Below, piece after piece: positions 50,036 to 58,005 of a stretch of 64,000 nucleotides of DNA (position 1 is its first letter; each line of letters starts with the position of its first letter). The stretch is from Pseudochrobactrum kiredjianiae. Lineage in GTDB: Bacteria; Pseudomonadota; Alphaproteobacteria; Rhizobiales; Rhizobiaceae. Location: positions 310,001 through 374,000 of the forward strand of contig NZ_JAUCBM010000001.1 in NCBI RefSeq assembly GCF_030362795.1, written 5' to 3'. The translations under genes were made by a program, and so were the position numbers. The notes beneath the pieces are model-generated. The model was not told the origin of the DNA, searched no databases, and saw only the letters and a list, made by a program, of their open reading frames with translations.

Positions 50036-50256
50036 TTTATGCATCCAGTACGTGCCGGTACGGCATCTGAGAGTTTTCCGCATCGCTGCGGGCAAAAATT
50101 CTGCCTTTTCTTTTATCATCTCAATAAGGCGAAGCAAGACGTCTTATTGTAGAAGTTGGTATGAAGTGAAAATTTACACGGCTAAGCATGAAAGCAGTTT
50201 CAGAGAATAAATATCTGCGTTAGTTTGGCCAAACTTAACCTCTTCGGGGCGCATCC

Positions 50257-50916
50257 ATGTCATTTTTAGATACTCTGACTTTTATACCAGACTGGCCGGT
50301 ATTGGTTCAGTTCGCCATTGCCACTTTTATCCTGTCGATTACACCGGGCCCTGATATGACATTGTTCGTCGGGCGCGCTTTGTCGGAAGGCCGGGCTGCC
50401 GGCTTCGCCTGTCTGGCTGGTGCTTCCAGCGGCATTGTTATCCATACGACAATGGTGGCGATTGGTTTGTCTGCGCTGATTATCGCATCACCAAGTGCCT
50501 TCTGGGTGCTGAAAGTTGTTGGTGCCGGTTATCTGGTGTTTTTGGCAGTGCAGGCTCTGCGCAAAGGCTCAGCCTTCTCGCCGGAAAAAGGCAGCGGTAA
50601 AAAACACACGATGTTTCAGAACTGGGCAACGGGCTTAGGGATTAATCTGCTGAACCCGAAAATCATCTTGTTCAATATGACATTCTTGCCGCAATTCGTT
50701 TCTGCGCATGATCCGCATGCTCCGGGAAAGCTGTTCTTCCTCGGCCTGTCTTTCATTCCGCTGAGCTTGCCGGTGGTGGTGCCAATGATTTTGGCTGCCG
50801 ATAAGTTTGCCGGTCTTTTGAAGAAAAATCCGACGGTTACGCGCTGGGTGGATTATATTTTTGCCGGTGTTTTTTCGGTTTTCGCATTGAAAATTCTGCT
50901 GGCCGAAGGCAAGTAA
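50257..50916 (+). CDS. LysE/RhtB family amino-acid exporter
   Basis: The 219-residue protein has six predicted membrane spans and the family start FAIATFILSITPGPDMTLFV, then GFACLAGASSGIVIHT and INLLNPKIILFNMTFLPQF. It probably exports an amino acid or derivative from the cytosol; the substrate is unknown. It diverges from argG across about 220 bp. Confidence 0.92.
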   Translation: MSFLDTLTFIPDWPVLVQFAIATFILSITPGPDMTLFVGRALSEGRAAGFACLAGASSGIVIHTTMVAIGLSALIIASPSAFWVLKVVGAGYLVFLAVQALRKGSAFSPEKGSGKKHTMFQNWATGLGINLLNPKIILFNMTFLPQFVSAHDPHAPGKLFFLGLSFIPLSLPVVVPMILAADKFAGLLKKNPTVTRWVDYIFAGVFSVFALKILLAEGK

Positions 50917-50978
50917 TCGCAGCATGTATCCCAAAAGTGGATACCGATTTTGGGGAAAAGACATGCGTAAAATAAAAA

Positions 50979-51024
50979 GATAGAGCATTTCGAATGATTC
51001 AATTTATACGCGAAATGCTCTAAA
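50979..51024 (+). repeat. single AGAGC palindrome
   Basis: TAGAGCATTTCG and CGAAATGCTCTA pair perfectly over 12 bp with an 18-base loop. It lies between the convergent LysE and membrane-protein genes and may also terminate transcription. Confidence 0.65.
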
Positions 51025-51030
51025 GAAAAG

Positions 51031-51501
51031 TTATTTGGTTTCCGGTGTCTTTTTGCCGGAAACCATATTCGTCCAGCGCCCAGATACCAGCCAGTAGACG
51101 AAACCGCCGGTAATACCGGCAGCAGCAATGCTCATCAGCATCACTGCTTCATCGACGTTTTTTACATCCGGCTCAAAGCCTGCAACGAAGAGTATAATAC
51201 CGGAGATCATGCCGCCAAGACTATAAAACAAGCTGTCGCGCTTGTTGAAGTATTCACCGCTTGCGATGAGTATGAGAGCAGGCCAGAAGGCGAGATAGCC
51301 GACAATAATGGCCATGAACGGTGTGGCAACAAACAACCCTGCGCCGAAGCCATATTCAAAACCATCATTGATAATATCCGGCAAGAAGCCGATGGTTGCC
51401 AGAAGCAGCACATTAAGCAAAAAGCCTGCAGCCAGAACGGCACAGCCATAGCCAAAAAGAATGACTGTGAACCGGCCGATCAGTTGCAGGCATTTATCCA
51501 T
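51031..51501 (-). CDS. hypothetical multi-pass membrane protein
   Basis: The ATG at 51501 (MDKCLQLIGRFTVILFGYGC) gives 156 residues with about four membrane helices (about 8-35, 50-80, 95-112 and 125-145). It starts 13 bp after the rlmN stop on the same strand and is probably cotranscribed. I recognise no characterised family, though I recall a similar small membrane protein after rlmN in related genomes. Confidence 0.8.
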   Translation of the reverse strand: MDKCLQLIGRFTVILFGYGCAVLAAGFLLNVLLLATIGFLPDIINDGFEYGFGAGLFVATPFMAIIVGYLAFWPALILIASGEYFNKRDSLFYSLGGMISGIILFVAGFEPDVKNVDEAVMLMSIAAAGITGGFVYWLVSGRWTNMVSGKKTPETK

Positions 51502-51514
51502 ATGATAATTGCTC

Positions 51515-52753
51515 TTAATCTTCGCCGTGATTGGCAATCATCATGGCTTCAAAAGCCAGACGTTCGGTTTTGCGCATACGCTCGGATTCCGATTTCAGCT
51601 GACCACAGGCTGCGAGAATATCGCGGCCGCGTGGTGTGCGGATCGGGGATGCATAGCCTGCTGCATTCACATAGTCAGCAAAGCGTTCAATCTGTTCCCA
51701 ATCCGAACACTGGTAGTTGGTGCCCGGCCACGGGTTGAAAGGAATGAGGTTGATCTTGGCCGGAATGCCTTTGAGCAGCTGTACCAGTTTCTTAGCATCA
51801 TCCAGACTGTCATTGACGTCTTTGAGCATCACATATTCAAAGGTGATACGCTTGGCATTCGACAGGCTCGGATAAGCGCGACAGGCTTTAATCAGCTCTT
51901 CCAGCGGGTATTTCTTGTTGATCGGCACCAGCATGTCGCGCAGATCATCGCGCACCGCATGGAGCGAGATCGCCAGCATAACGCCGATTTCTTCACCGGT
52001 GCGGTAGATTTCAGGCACAACACCGGAAGTGGAAAGCGTGATACGGCGTTTTGAAAGAGACAGGCCATCACCATCGGAGGCAATGAGCAATGCCTTTTTC
52101 ACTTCTTCGAAATTATAAAGCGGCTCACCCATGCCCATCATCACGATGTTGGTGATCTTGCGGCCTTCCGCAGGTACAATCGCACCATCGGGTGTGTTGG
52201 CTTCAGGGAAATCACCAAGCCGGTCGCGGGCGGTAAGAAGCTGCGAGAGAATTTCTTCAGCTGTCAGGTTGCGTACCAGTTTCTGGGTGCCGGTATGGCA
52301 GAAAGAACAAGTAAGGGTACAGCCGACCTGAGAGGAAATGCACAGCGTGCCACGGCCTTCTTCCGGGATATAAACACATTCGATTTCAACCGGACGACCG
52401 GCACCACGCGGTGGAAAGCGAAACAGCCATTTGCGTGTGCCGTCGGTGGAGATTTGCTCTTCCACAACTTCCGGACGGGCAATTGTATAGTCTTTGGTCA
52501 GAGCTGCGCGGAGATCTTTGGAGATATTGGCCATATCGGCAAAATCCGAAACACCGCGCACATAGAGCCAATGCCAGATTTGCGCGATGCGCATTTTAAC
52601 CTGTTTAGGGGCTATGCCTGCTTCCAGCAGAACCTCACCCAGTTCCTCACGGGAAAGCCCGATCAGTGTCGGCTTTGGTGCCAGCATTGCACGGGCATTG
52701 GCAGCCAGTGCATCGCGGGTCTGAGGCGTGGTAAGGTCATAAGAAATAGACAT
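51515..52753 (-). CDS. rlmN: 23S rRNA (adenine2503-C2)-methyltransferase
   Basis: The 412-residue radical-SAM enzyme has the cluster motif CTLTCSFC (Cys145, 149, 152). It also has [10 protein letters not shown] for SAM binding and the C-terminal [11 protein letters not shown] with the methyl-carrying cysteine. It methylates A2503 of 23S rRNA and A37 of some tRNAs, improving fidelity. The next gene downstream is the small membrane protein. Confidence 0.96.
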   Translation of the reverse strand: MSISYDLTTPQTRDALAANARAMLAPKPTLIGLSREELGEVLLEAGIAPKQVKMRIAQIWHWLYVRGVSDFADMANISKDLRAALTKDYTIARPEVVEEQISTDGTRKWLFRFPPRGAGRPVEIECVYIPEEGRGTLCISSQVGCTLTCSFCHTGTQKLVRNLTAEEILSQLLTARDRLGDFPEANTPDGAIVPAEGRKITNIVMMGMGEPLYNFEEVKKALLIASDGDGLSLSKRRITLSTSGVVPEIYRTGEEIGVMLAISLHAVRDDLRDMLVPINKKYPLEELIKACRAYPSLSNAKRITFEYVMLKDVNDSLDDAKKLVQLLKGIPAKINLIPFNPWPGTNYQCSDWEQIERFADYVNAAGYASPIRTPRGRDILAACGQLKSESERMRKTERLAFEAMMIANHGED

Positions 52754-52976
52754 CGGTTTTACTTAAGGCTCACAATTGCATAGCCGCATCAGAAGGACGA
52801 CAAGCCCTGATTTGAAACTGATAGAACGGCACTGTTGCATGATTTACGGGGGGCTGTTTTCACCTTGAGGCCGAAAAACACCCTGAAGTACGGCCTCATA
52901 GCATGGAAATGGCGCTACGTCACGCTTTTATCAAGAGCTGTGGTTTGCGACTTTTTTGTCTTTGTTTCAGAAATGC

Positions 52977-53004
52977 AAAAAGCCGGACATGAATCCGGCT
53001 TTTA
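52977..53004 (-). terminator. terminator of ialB
   Basis: AAAAGCCGGA and TCCGGCTTTT pair around a CATGAA loop. On the minus strand the stem is followed by a T run. It lies beyond the 27-bp array downstream of ialB. Confidence 0.85.
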
Positions 53005-53024
53005 AACTTTTCAGATTGGCTACC

Positions 53025-53153
53025 GCTTTAGAGGCATTTTTTGGCCAGCCTGCTTTAGAGACATTTTCTGACCAGCCCGCTTTAGAGGCATTTTTTGGCC
53101 AGCCCGCTTTAGAGGCATTTTTTGGCCAGCCCGCTTTAGCGGCATTTTTGAAT
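53025..53153. repeat. 27-bp tandem array overlapping the ialB stop
   Basis: GCTTTAG recurs at 53025, 53052, 53079, 53106 and 53133, an exact 27-bp period (GCTTTAGAGGCATTTTTTGG plus CCAGCCC). The last copy lies across the ialB stop, so each unit repeats the K-C-stop end of the gene. Two units are nearly identical; one carries several changes (ACATTTTCTGACC). Confidence 0.9.
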
Positions 53154-53639
53154 AGCAGCGAGCGCTGCTGAAATACCTTTGAGGGAATAGGTATAAGTGG
53201 TTTTTGTGCCGCGTTTTGATGCAGCATTCACAACCATGTCAGAGCCGCCGCGCATAGCAGCAATCAGCTTAGGCTCTTCCGCAGCGTTTTCCATCCAGCC
53301 GGATTTGCCGTTGGTAAACATGTTAAAGCGCGCATTGCCGATAGTGACGACGACTTTTGTATTGGCCTGCAGCTCATAGCCAGCCATAAATTGCGGCTCA
53401 AAAGATACATTCTGGCCTGGCTTCTGACTGACGAGGAAGAAATTATCTCCGTGGTCAACAGATGCAGGCTGTTTCTGGGTCGGGACAGACAGGACATAGC
53501 ATACTTTACCGTTGCCCGACTGATAGCTGTATGCGCCCCAGGCGTTGAACTGGCTGATCTGGCTCGGAGACTGGGCAAGCGCACTGCCTGCCATAGCCAT
53601 TGTGAACACAGAAGCCGCGACGATCGATTTTCCAAGCAT
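53136..53639 (-). CDS. invasion-associated locus B (IalB) family protein
   Basis: The ATG at 53639 (MLGKSIVAASVFTMAMAGSA) with AGGACCT upstream gives 167 residues including a signal peptide cut near ALAQ. The IalB core follows: FNAWGAYSYQSGNGKVCYVL, FEPQFMAGYELQ, FNMFTNGKSGWM and a C-terminal pair of cysteines completed by IQKCR. These periplasmic proteins are common in Brucella and Bartonella; a role in host entry is reported for Bartonella IalB only. The last codons lie in a 27-bp tandem array. Confidence 0.9.
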   Translation of the reverse strand: MLGKSIVAASVFTMAMAGSALAQSPSQISQFNAWGAYSYQSGNGKVCYVLSVPTQKQPASVDHGDNFFLVSQKPGQNVSFEPQFMAGYELQANTKVVVTIGNARFNMFTNGKSGWMENAAEEPKLIAAMRGGSDMVVNAASKRGTKTTYTYSLKGISAALAAIQKCR

Positions 53640-53938
53640 AGGTCCTACCGGTTCTCTTTCGTTTTGCTTCAAACTCAAAATTCGGGAAACATGCCGTTTA
53701 AAGCACGCCCCGCTTGTTTGTCTTAATTTGACTTAATCTGGGTTACCAAACCGTGAAGTTTTGAGATAAAGGAGTAGTTTTTCTGCACAATATGCAGAAA
53801 TTCTCATTCATCAGCCCTTATCCGCGACTTCAGCATCAGGAAAGCGGCGATAGTTTGTCCGTGAGATTTTTGATTCTGACTTCTTTGAAATCAGGGACAG
53901 TGCAACCGTGCCGGCTGACTCTACCGATTGCACAGCAA
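53640..53938. other. 299-bp intergenic region
   Basis: It separates ialB from the end of the DUF1232 gene on the same strand. It should hold the ialB promoter. A plus-strand frame from 53792 runs antisense into DUF1232 and is not convincing. Confidence 0.4.
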
Positions 53939-54331
53939 TCAGAGTTCTTGCTGTTCAGTATCCGGATTTTGGCTCAAAGCGTGCCGTGCAGCGGCATAAT
54001 GTGCCGGCGTAATATGTCTGCGCACAGAGGCCAGCGCTGCCATGAGCACGGCCATATCATCGGTAAAGCCGATGCCAACCAGCAGATCCGGTACAAAATC
54101 AAACGGCAGCACGAAATAAGCAAGTGCGGCAAGCAGTATCGCACGCACACGCTTAGGCGTTTTAGGATCAAGGGCACAATAATAGGAGGCCACCAAATCT
54201 TCCGTAAAAGGTATCCGGCCTGCGGCTTTTTTCAGGGTTTTCCAAAAATGTTTACGGACACGACGCGCACGACTTTCCTGTTCGCGCTCGGTGCCCGGCT
54301 GCAAAATTTCACCTATTTTGACATCATCCAT
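53939..54331 (-). CDS. DUF1232/YkvA family membrane protein
   Basis: The 130-residue protein has a charged N-terminal half (ERARRVRKHFWKTLKKAAG-like) and then the YkvA segment. That segment has AILLAALAYFVLPFDFVPDL and GFTDDMAVLMAALASVRRHI, with a YFVLPFDFVPD signature. It probably associates with the inner membrane. Function is unknown. It is upstream of ialB and downstream of phhB on the same strand. Confidence 0.88.
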   Translation of the reverse strand: MDDVKIGEILQPGTEREQESRARRVRKHFWKTLKKAAGRIPFTEDLVASYYCALDPKTPKRVRAILLAALAYFVLPFDFVPDLLVGIGFTDDMAVLMAALASVRRHITPAHYAAARHALSQNPDTEQQEL

Positions 54332-54402
54332 AGCAGATCCTCATGGGAATACAGATGGTGCAGTTGCTGCTGGTTTACAAGATATGCGGAGATTGAGCGC
54401 TG

Positions 54403-54696
54403 TTAGCCTGCATATTCATTGGCAAGCTGTGCCATGCGCATATCCAGCACTGTCAGGCCTTTGGCAGAATGGGTGGTCAGGGTTATTTCAACTTTATTAT
54501 AAACATTGAACCATTCCGGATGGTGGTCGAGTTTTTCCGCTGCCAGAGCAAGGCGGGTCATAAAAGCAAAGGCTGCAGTGAAATCACGGAATTTGAAATC
54601 CTTACGGATTGATTTGTGATCTTCAGATAATTCCCAGCCGGTGAGGCCAGATAAACTAGTCGTGATTTCTTCGCGGGTGAGGGGTATGCGAGACAT
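54403..54696 (-). CDS. 4a-hydroxytetrahydrobiopterin dehydratase
   Basis: The ATG at 54696 (MSRIPLTREEITTSLSGLTG) gives 97 residues, typical for PCD/DCoH; the frame to 54747 extends without similarity. The active-site stretch is AEKLDHHPEWFNVYNKVEIT, with the His-His-Pro-Glu-Trp core and THSAKGLT after it. It dehydrates pterin-4a-carbinolamine for phenylalanine hydroxylase; in bacteria lacking that enzyme it may serve molybdopterin or have other roles. Confidence 0.93.
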   Translation of the reverse strand: MSRIPLTREEITTSLSGLTGWELSEDHKSIRKDFKFRDFTAAFAFMTRLALAAEKLDHHPEWFNVYNKVEITLTTHSAKGLTVLDMRMAQLANEYAG

Positions 54697-54904
54697 AGGG
54701 AGGACTCCTGAAATAGAACGACGTGAAAATATACCACGAGACTGCATTAAATTACCGTAACTTGTTTTTTGTACAGTTTCGGTTCATGTCACATTTTATA
54801 TTTGTACCTGTATCAGAACCAATCTTGATTCAATGATTGCATAAACTGAAAACATACCTGCCTTAGCGCTGGTGTGTTTTATATTTTGAATGCCGGGGGA
54901 ATGT

Positions 54905-55396
54905 ATGCCGCAGCCATTTTCAATTCTTTTCATCTGCCTTGGGAATATTTGCCGTTCTCCCTTGGCTGAAGGTGTTATGCGCGCTGTGGTGCAGGAGCGT
55001 TTTCCGCAACGGGAGTTCCTGATCGATTCTGCCGGCACCAATGGTTATCATACCGGTGAAGCGCCGGATGAACGATCTGTGGCCGTTGGTAAGCAAAATG
55101 GTATCGATATTTCAAAACAGCGCTGTCGCCAGCTGATTGATGAAGATTTCAGCCGTTTTGATCTGATTTTGGGCATGGATCAGAATAATCTGATGACAAT
55201 CAACCGCCTTGCACCTTGTGGAAGTTCTGCCGTGACCGGTCTGTTTACGGCTGTCGCGCGTGATGGCCTTGATGGTCATACAGCAGATCGGGGTGAGGAA
55301 ATTCCTGACCCGTATTATGGTGATACGGAAGATTTCGAACGGGTCTATGAGATGGTTCGTGAGGCAGCTGAGGCGTTAGCCGACAGATTAAAATAA
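54905..55396 (+). CDS. low molecular weight protein-tyrosine phosphatase
   Basis: The ATG at 54905 (MPQPFSILFICLGNICRSPL) gives 163 residues. The P-loop CLGNICR has nucleophile Cys11 and Arg17, and the general acid Asp lies in IPDPYYGDTEDF. These enzymes dephosphorylate tyrosine on bacterial kinases or host proteins. GGGGGAATGT precedes the start; an ATG at 54890 is an alternative. The last seven codons and stop (ALADRLK) begin a 28-bp tandem array. Confidence 0.93.
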   Translation: MPQPFSILFICLGNICRSPLAEGVMRAVVQERFPQREFLIDSAGTNGYHTGEAPDERSVAVGKQNGIDISKQRCRQLIDEDFSRFDLILGMDQNNLMTINRLAPCGSSAVTGLFTAVARDGLDGHTADRGEEIPDPYYGDTEDFERVYEMVREAAEALADRLK

Positions 55397-55446
55397 CAAG
55401 GCGCTAGCCGATAGATTAAAATAATGCGGCGCTAGCCGATAGACTT
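55372..55446. repeat. 28-bp tandem array overlapping the PTP stop
   Basis: GGCG(T/C)TAGCCGA(C/T)AGA starts at 55372, 55400 and 55428, a 28-bp period with 2.6 copies. The first copy is the end of the phosphatase gene with its TAA. The later ones are out of frame because 28 is not a multiple of three. Confidence 0.85.
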
Positions 55447-55458
55447 TCTTAAGTGCGA

Positions 55459-55490
55459 TAGCGGCAGATTACTCTGCCGCTGTTTTATTA
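55459..55490 (+). terminator. terminator of the phosphatase gene
   Basis: AGCGGCAGA and TCTGCCGCT pair around TTAC, followed by GTTTTATT. A second palindrome, GGAGCCGC with GCGGCTCC (55495-55520), overlaps the end of the thpR gene. Confidence 0.8.
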
Positions 55491-55505
55491 CTAAGGAGCC
55501 GCAGA

Positions 55506-56132
55506 TTACTCCGCGGCTCCGGCAGGAAACTGATAATTGGAAGCAGATACATCCTGTCCGTTTTCAAAACCGGCATTGAAGGATGCGCTGCGCAGCGGCC
55601 AGACTTCTTCCGTCACATAAGGGCCGCCACCAGTGGATTCCTTTGAGGACATCAGCACGAACCGGCTGACGTTAAACGGCAGCGTCGTGAAATTGCCCCG
55701 CTCAGACAAATAGCGCGCCAGCTGCATATCCGGCAGACCTTTGAGCCGTGCCAATGTGACATGCGGGGTAAATTTGCGCGGGTCAGGCGGCAGGCGCAAT
55801 CTCTGGCAAATACGCTCCATTTCAGCCTGCAAGGCCAAGAGGTCAGGGGAAGGCGTAACACCGGCATAAATACTATGCGGTTTTTTGCTGCCGAAAACAT
55901 CAACGCCCGCCAGTTGCAGAGTAAAACTCTGCCGGTCAATGCGATCCAGCGCATGTACGATCTCATCGGCAACATGGCCTTCGACATCGCCGATAAAGCG
56001 TAATGTGATGTGATAATTTTCGGGATCAATCCAACGAACTGACCCTTTAGGGCCGATAATTCCGCCACGTAACAAAGATAGTGACAGGGCGGCGTCGCGG
56101 GAAATTTCAAGGGCAGTGAAAAGGCGCGGCAT
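55506..56132 (-). CDS. thpR: RNA 2',3'-cyclic phosphodiesterase
   Basis: The ATG at 56132 (MPRLFTALEISRDAALSLSL) gives 208 residues. Both HxTx motifs of the 2H phosphoesterase family are present, HITL in DPENYHITLRFIGDVEG and HVTL in FTPHVTLARLKGLP. It opens 2',3'-cyclic phosphates, and purified relatives act as 2'-5' RNA ligases. It converges with the phosphatase gene. Confidence 0.93.
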   Translation of the reverse strand: MPRLFTALEISRDAALSLSLLRGGIIGPKGSVRWIDPENYHITLRFIGDVEGHVADEIVHALDRIDRQSFTLQLAGVDVFGSKKPHSIYAGVTPSPDLLALQAEMERICQRLRLPPDPRKFTPHVTLARLKGLPDMQLARYLSERGNFTTLPFNVSRFVLMSSKESTGGGPYVTEEVWPLRSASFNAGFENGQDVSASNYQFPAGAAE

Positions 56133-56425
56133 AGCATCCTCCTCAAAGGGATATGGTCTTAACATTTGGTTTTGGTCAAACCGGCACCATTGATTTGCGG
56201 TCCGGTCTGCACCAGCAAGACAGTATGTTTGTGAGGCAGGCTGTCATGCTTTTATCATAGCGAAGCACTGATTTTCCCTGATTACAAGGACTTTATGGAG
56301 TACTCCGCAGATGTTTATTCAATCGTATAAAAACCTGCTGATATTACCACATCATGTGTTTCACAATGCATAATTAGCATATGCATTGTGTCAGGATGAT
56401 GAAACCACAATAGGGTCTTATCGCC

Positions 56426-57091
56426 TTAGTTGAGATCAATTGATTCCTGATCCAGCATGGCTTTCACATCCGGCAGAATATTCTGCACCATGATTTTTAC
56501 GCCTTGCGGATTAGGATGCATACCGTCTTCCAGCAGCAAGCTTTTATCCGCGGCAACACCATCCAGAAAAAACGGATAGAGCCTCACCTGATATTTATCC
56601 GCGAGCTTTTGATAGAGCGGATTGAATTTTTCCGCATATTCAGCGCCCATATTCGGTGGGGCAATCATACCGGCCAACAGCACGGGAATGCCGCGTGTCT
56701 GTAACCGCGCCAGCATCTGATCGAGGTTCTGTTCTGTCAGCTCAGGAGAGATGCCGCGCAGGGCATCATTGGCACCAAGTTCTAAAATCACTAGCTGTGC
56801 TTCATCCGGCACTGACCAGTCGAGTCGTGCCAGGCCCGCACTGCTGGTATCACCGGATACACCGGCATTGGCCACAGTGACTTTATAACCGGCTTCTGTC
56901 AGGGCGGATTGTAATTGTGCCGTAAAACCATCTGTTTGTGCCAGCTGATAGCCTGCCATCAGACTGTCACCAAAGCCGACAATCTGCACTGTATCATTGC
57001 TGGCATCCTGCGCTGCGACGGGGGACGCGGCAAAGATCGAGAGCCCCAGCAATAAAGCCACGCTTGTGAGATGAGAGAGCCGCAGCGCCAT
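56426..57091 (-). CDS. SGNH-family arylesterase/acyl-CoA thioesterase I (TesA-like)
   Basis: I prefer the ATG at 57091 (MALRLSHLTSVALLLGLSIF) because AGGATC precedes it and it gives a standard signal peptide cut near VAAQ; upstream ATGs at 57115 and 57127 are possible. The 221-residue product has all four SGNH blocks: GFGDSLMAGY, GDTSSAGLARLDW, ELGANDALRG and DGMHPNPQG. It is a periplasmic esterase or lysophospholipase. It diverges from ybbA, the usual ybbA-ybbP and tesA pairing. Confidence 0.93.
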   Translation of the reverse strand: MALRLSHLTSVALLLGLSIFAASPVAAQDASNDTVQIVGFGDSLMAGYQLAQTDGFTAQLQSALTEAGYKVTVANAGVSGDTSSAGLARLDWSVPDEAQLVILELGANDALRGISPELTEQNLDQMLARLQTRGIPVLLAGMIAPPNMGAEYAEKFNPLYQKLADKYQVRLYPFFLDGVAADKSLLLEDGMHPNPQGVKIMVQNILPDVKAMLDQESIDLN

Positions 57092-57273
57092 TGGTTTTTG
57101 ATCCTGTCTGAACATTATAACTTGCATATGGCGAATAATATCAGGCTTGCAAGAGCCAAATTTATGGTCATTGGCAACAGTATTTCAGTCTTTGCCCTGT
57201 ACATTAGCTTTATGCGACCCCAGATAGAAAACAATCTGTCTTCAGGGCCTCCGCCATTTATCAGGGAAATGAC

Positions 57274-58005
57274 GTGACAATGCAGCCTCACCAATCCGGT
57301 ATCACGCTTGAAAATATTGATCTGACTTTGGGGAGTAATGCTTCCCGCGTTCATGTTCTCAATGATATTTCTCTAAAAATACAAAGCGGTGAATCGGTTG
57401 GTATTGTCGGGCCTTCCGGCTCCGGCAAATCCACTTTGCTGATGGTGCTGGCAGGACTTGAAAAAGTCGATAGCGGCAAAGTGCTGATCAGCGGCGAGCG
57501 GATCGACACAATGAGCGAAGATCAGGCTGCGGCCTTTCGCGGTCGCAATATCGGTATTGTCTTTCAGTCCTTTCATTTGATTCCCAATATGACAGCTCTG
57601 GAAAATGTCGCCGTGCCACTGGAACTGGCGGGGCGCGATGATGCATTTGCGGTTGCAGAACAGGCTTTGAAATCGGTTGGTCTTGGCCATCGTCTGTCGC
57701 ATTATCCTTCGGCTTTATCTGGTGGCGAGCAGCAGCGCGTAGCGATTGCCCGCGCTCTGGCGCCAAAACCGGCAATTCTGATTGCTGATGAACCGACTGG
57801 TAATCTCGATAGCGAAACCGGTGGCCAGATTGCGGATTTGCTTTTTGCCAAGCAGCAGGAATACGGGCTGACAATGGTGCTGGTGACCCATGACCCGTCA
57901 CTATCTGCCCGTTGCGCCCGTGAAATTCATGTGCGGTCAGGGCAGGTTCATGCAGAGCCAATCCATGGTGCTGAAGAACCTGTTCCGGCGGAAGCCGCCC
58001 AATGA
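57274..58005 (+). CDS. ybbA: ABC transporter ATP-binding protein YbbA
   Basis: The GTG at 57274 has AGGGAAAT 7 bp upstream, so I prefer it to the ATG at 57280. The 243 residues carry Walker A GPSGSGKST (about 46-54), the Q-loop IVFQSFHL, the ABC signature LSGGEQQRVAIARAL, Walker B ILIADEPTG and a His switch in VTHDPS. It pairs with the downstream YbbP permease of the MacB/LolD-like group. Its stop overlaps ybbP by 4 bp. Confidence 0.94.
   Translation: MTMQPHQSGITLENIDLTLGSNASRVHVLNDISLKIQSGESVGIVGPSGSGKSTLLMVLAGLEKVDSGKVLISGERIDTMSEDQAAAFRGRNIGIVFQSFHLIPNMTALENVAVPLELAGRDDAFAVAEQALKSVGLGHRLSHYPSALSGGEQQRVAIARALAPKPAILIADEPTGNLDSETGGQIADLLFAKQQEYGLTMVLVTHDPSLSARCAREIHVRSGQVHAEPIHGAEEPVPAEAAQ

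Noticed and set aside
53792-54406. 204-codon plus-strand frame across the DUF1232 gene
   Set aside because: It has an AAGGAG upstream, but most of it is antisense to the convincing DUF1232 gene and the composition is not protein-like.
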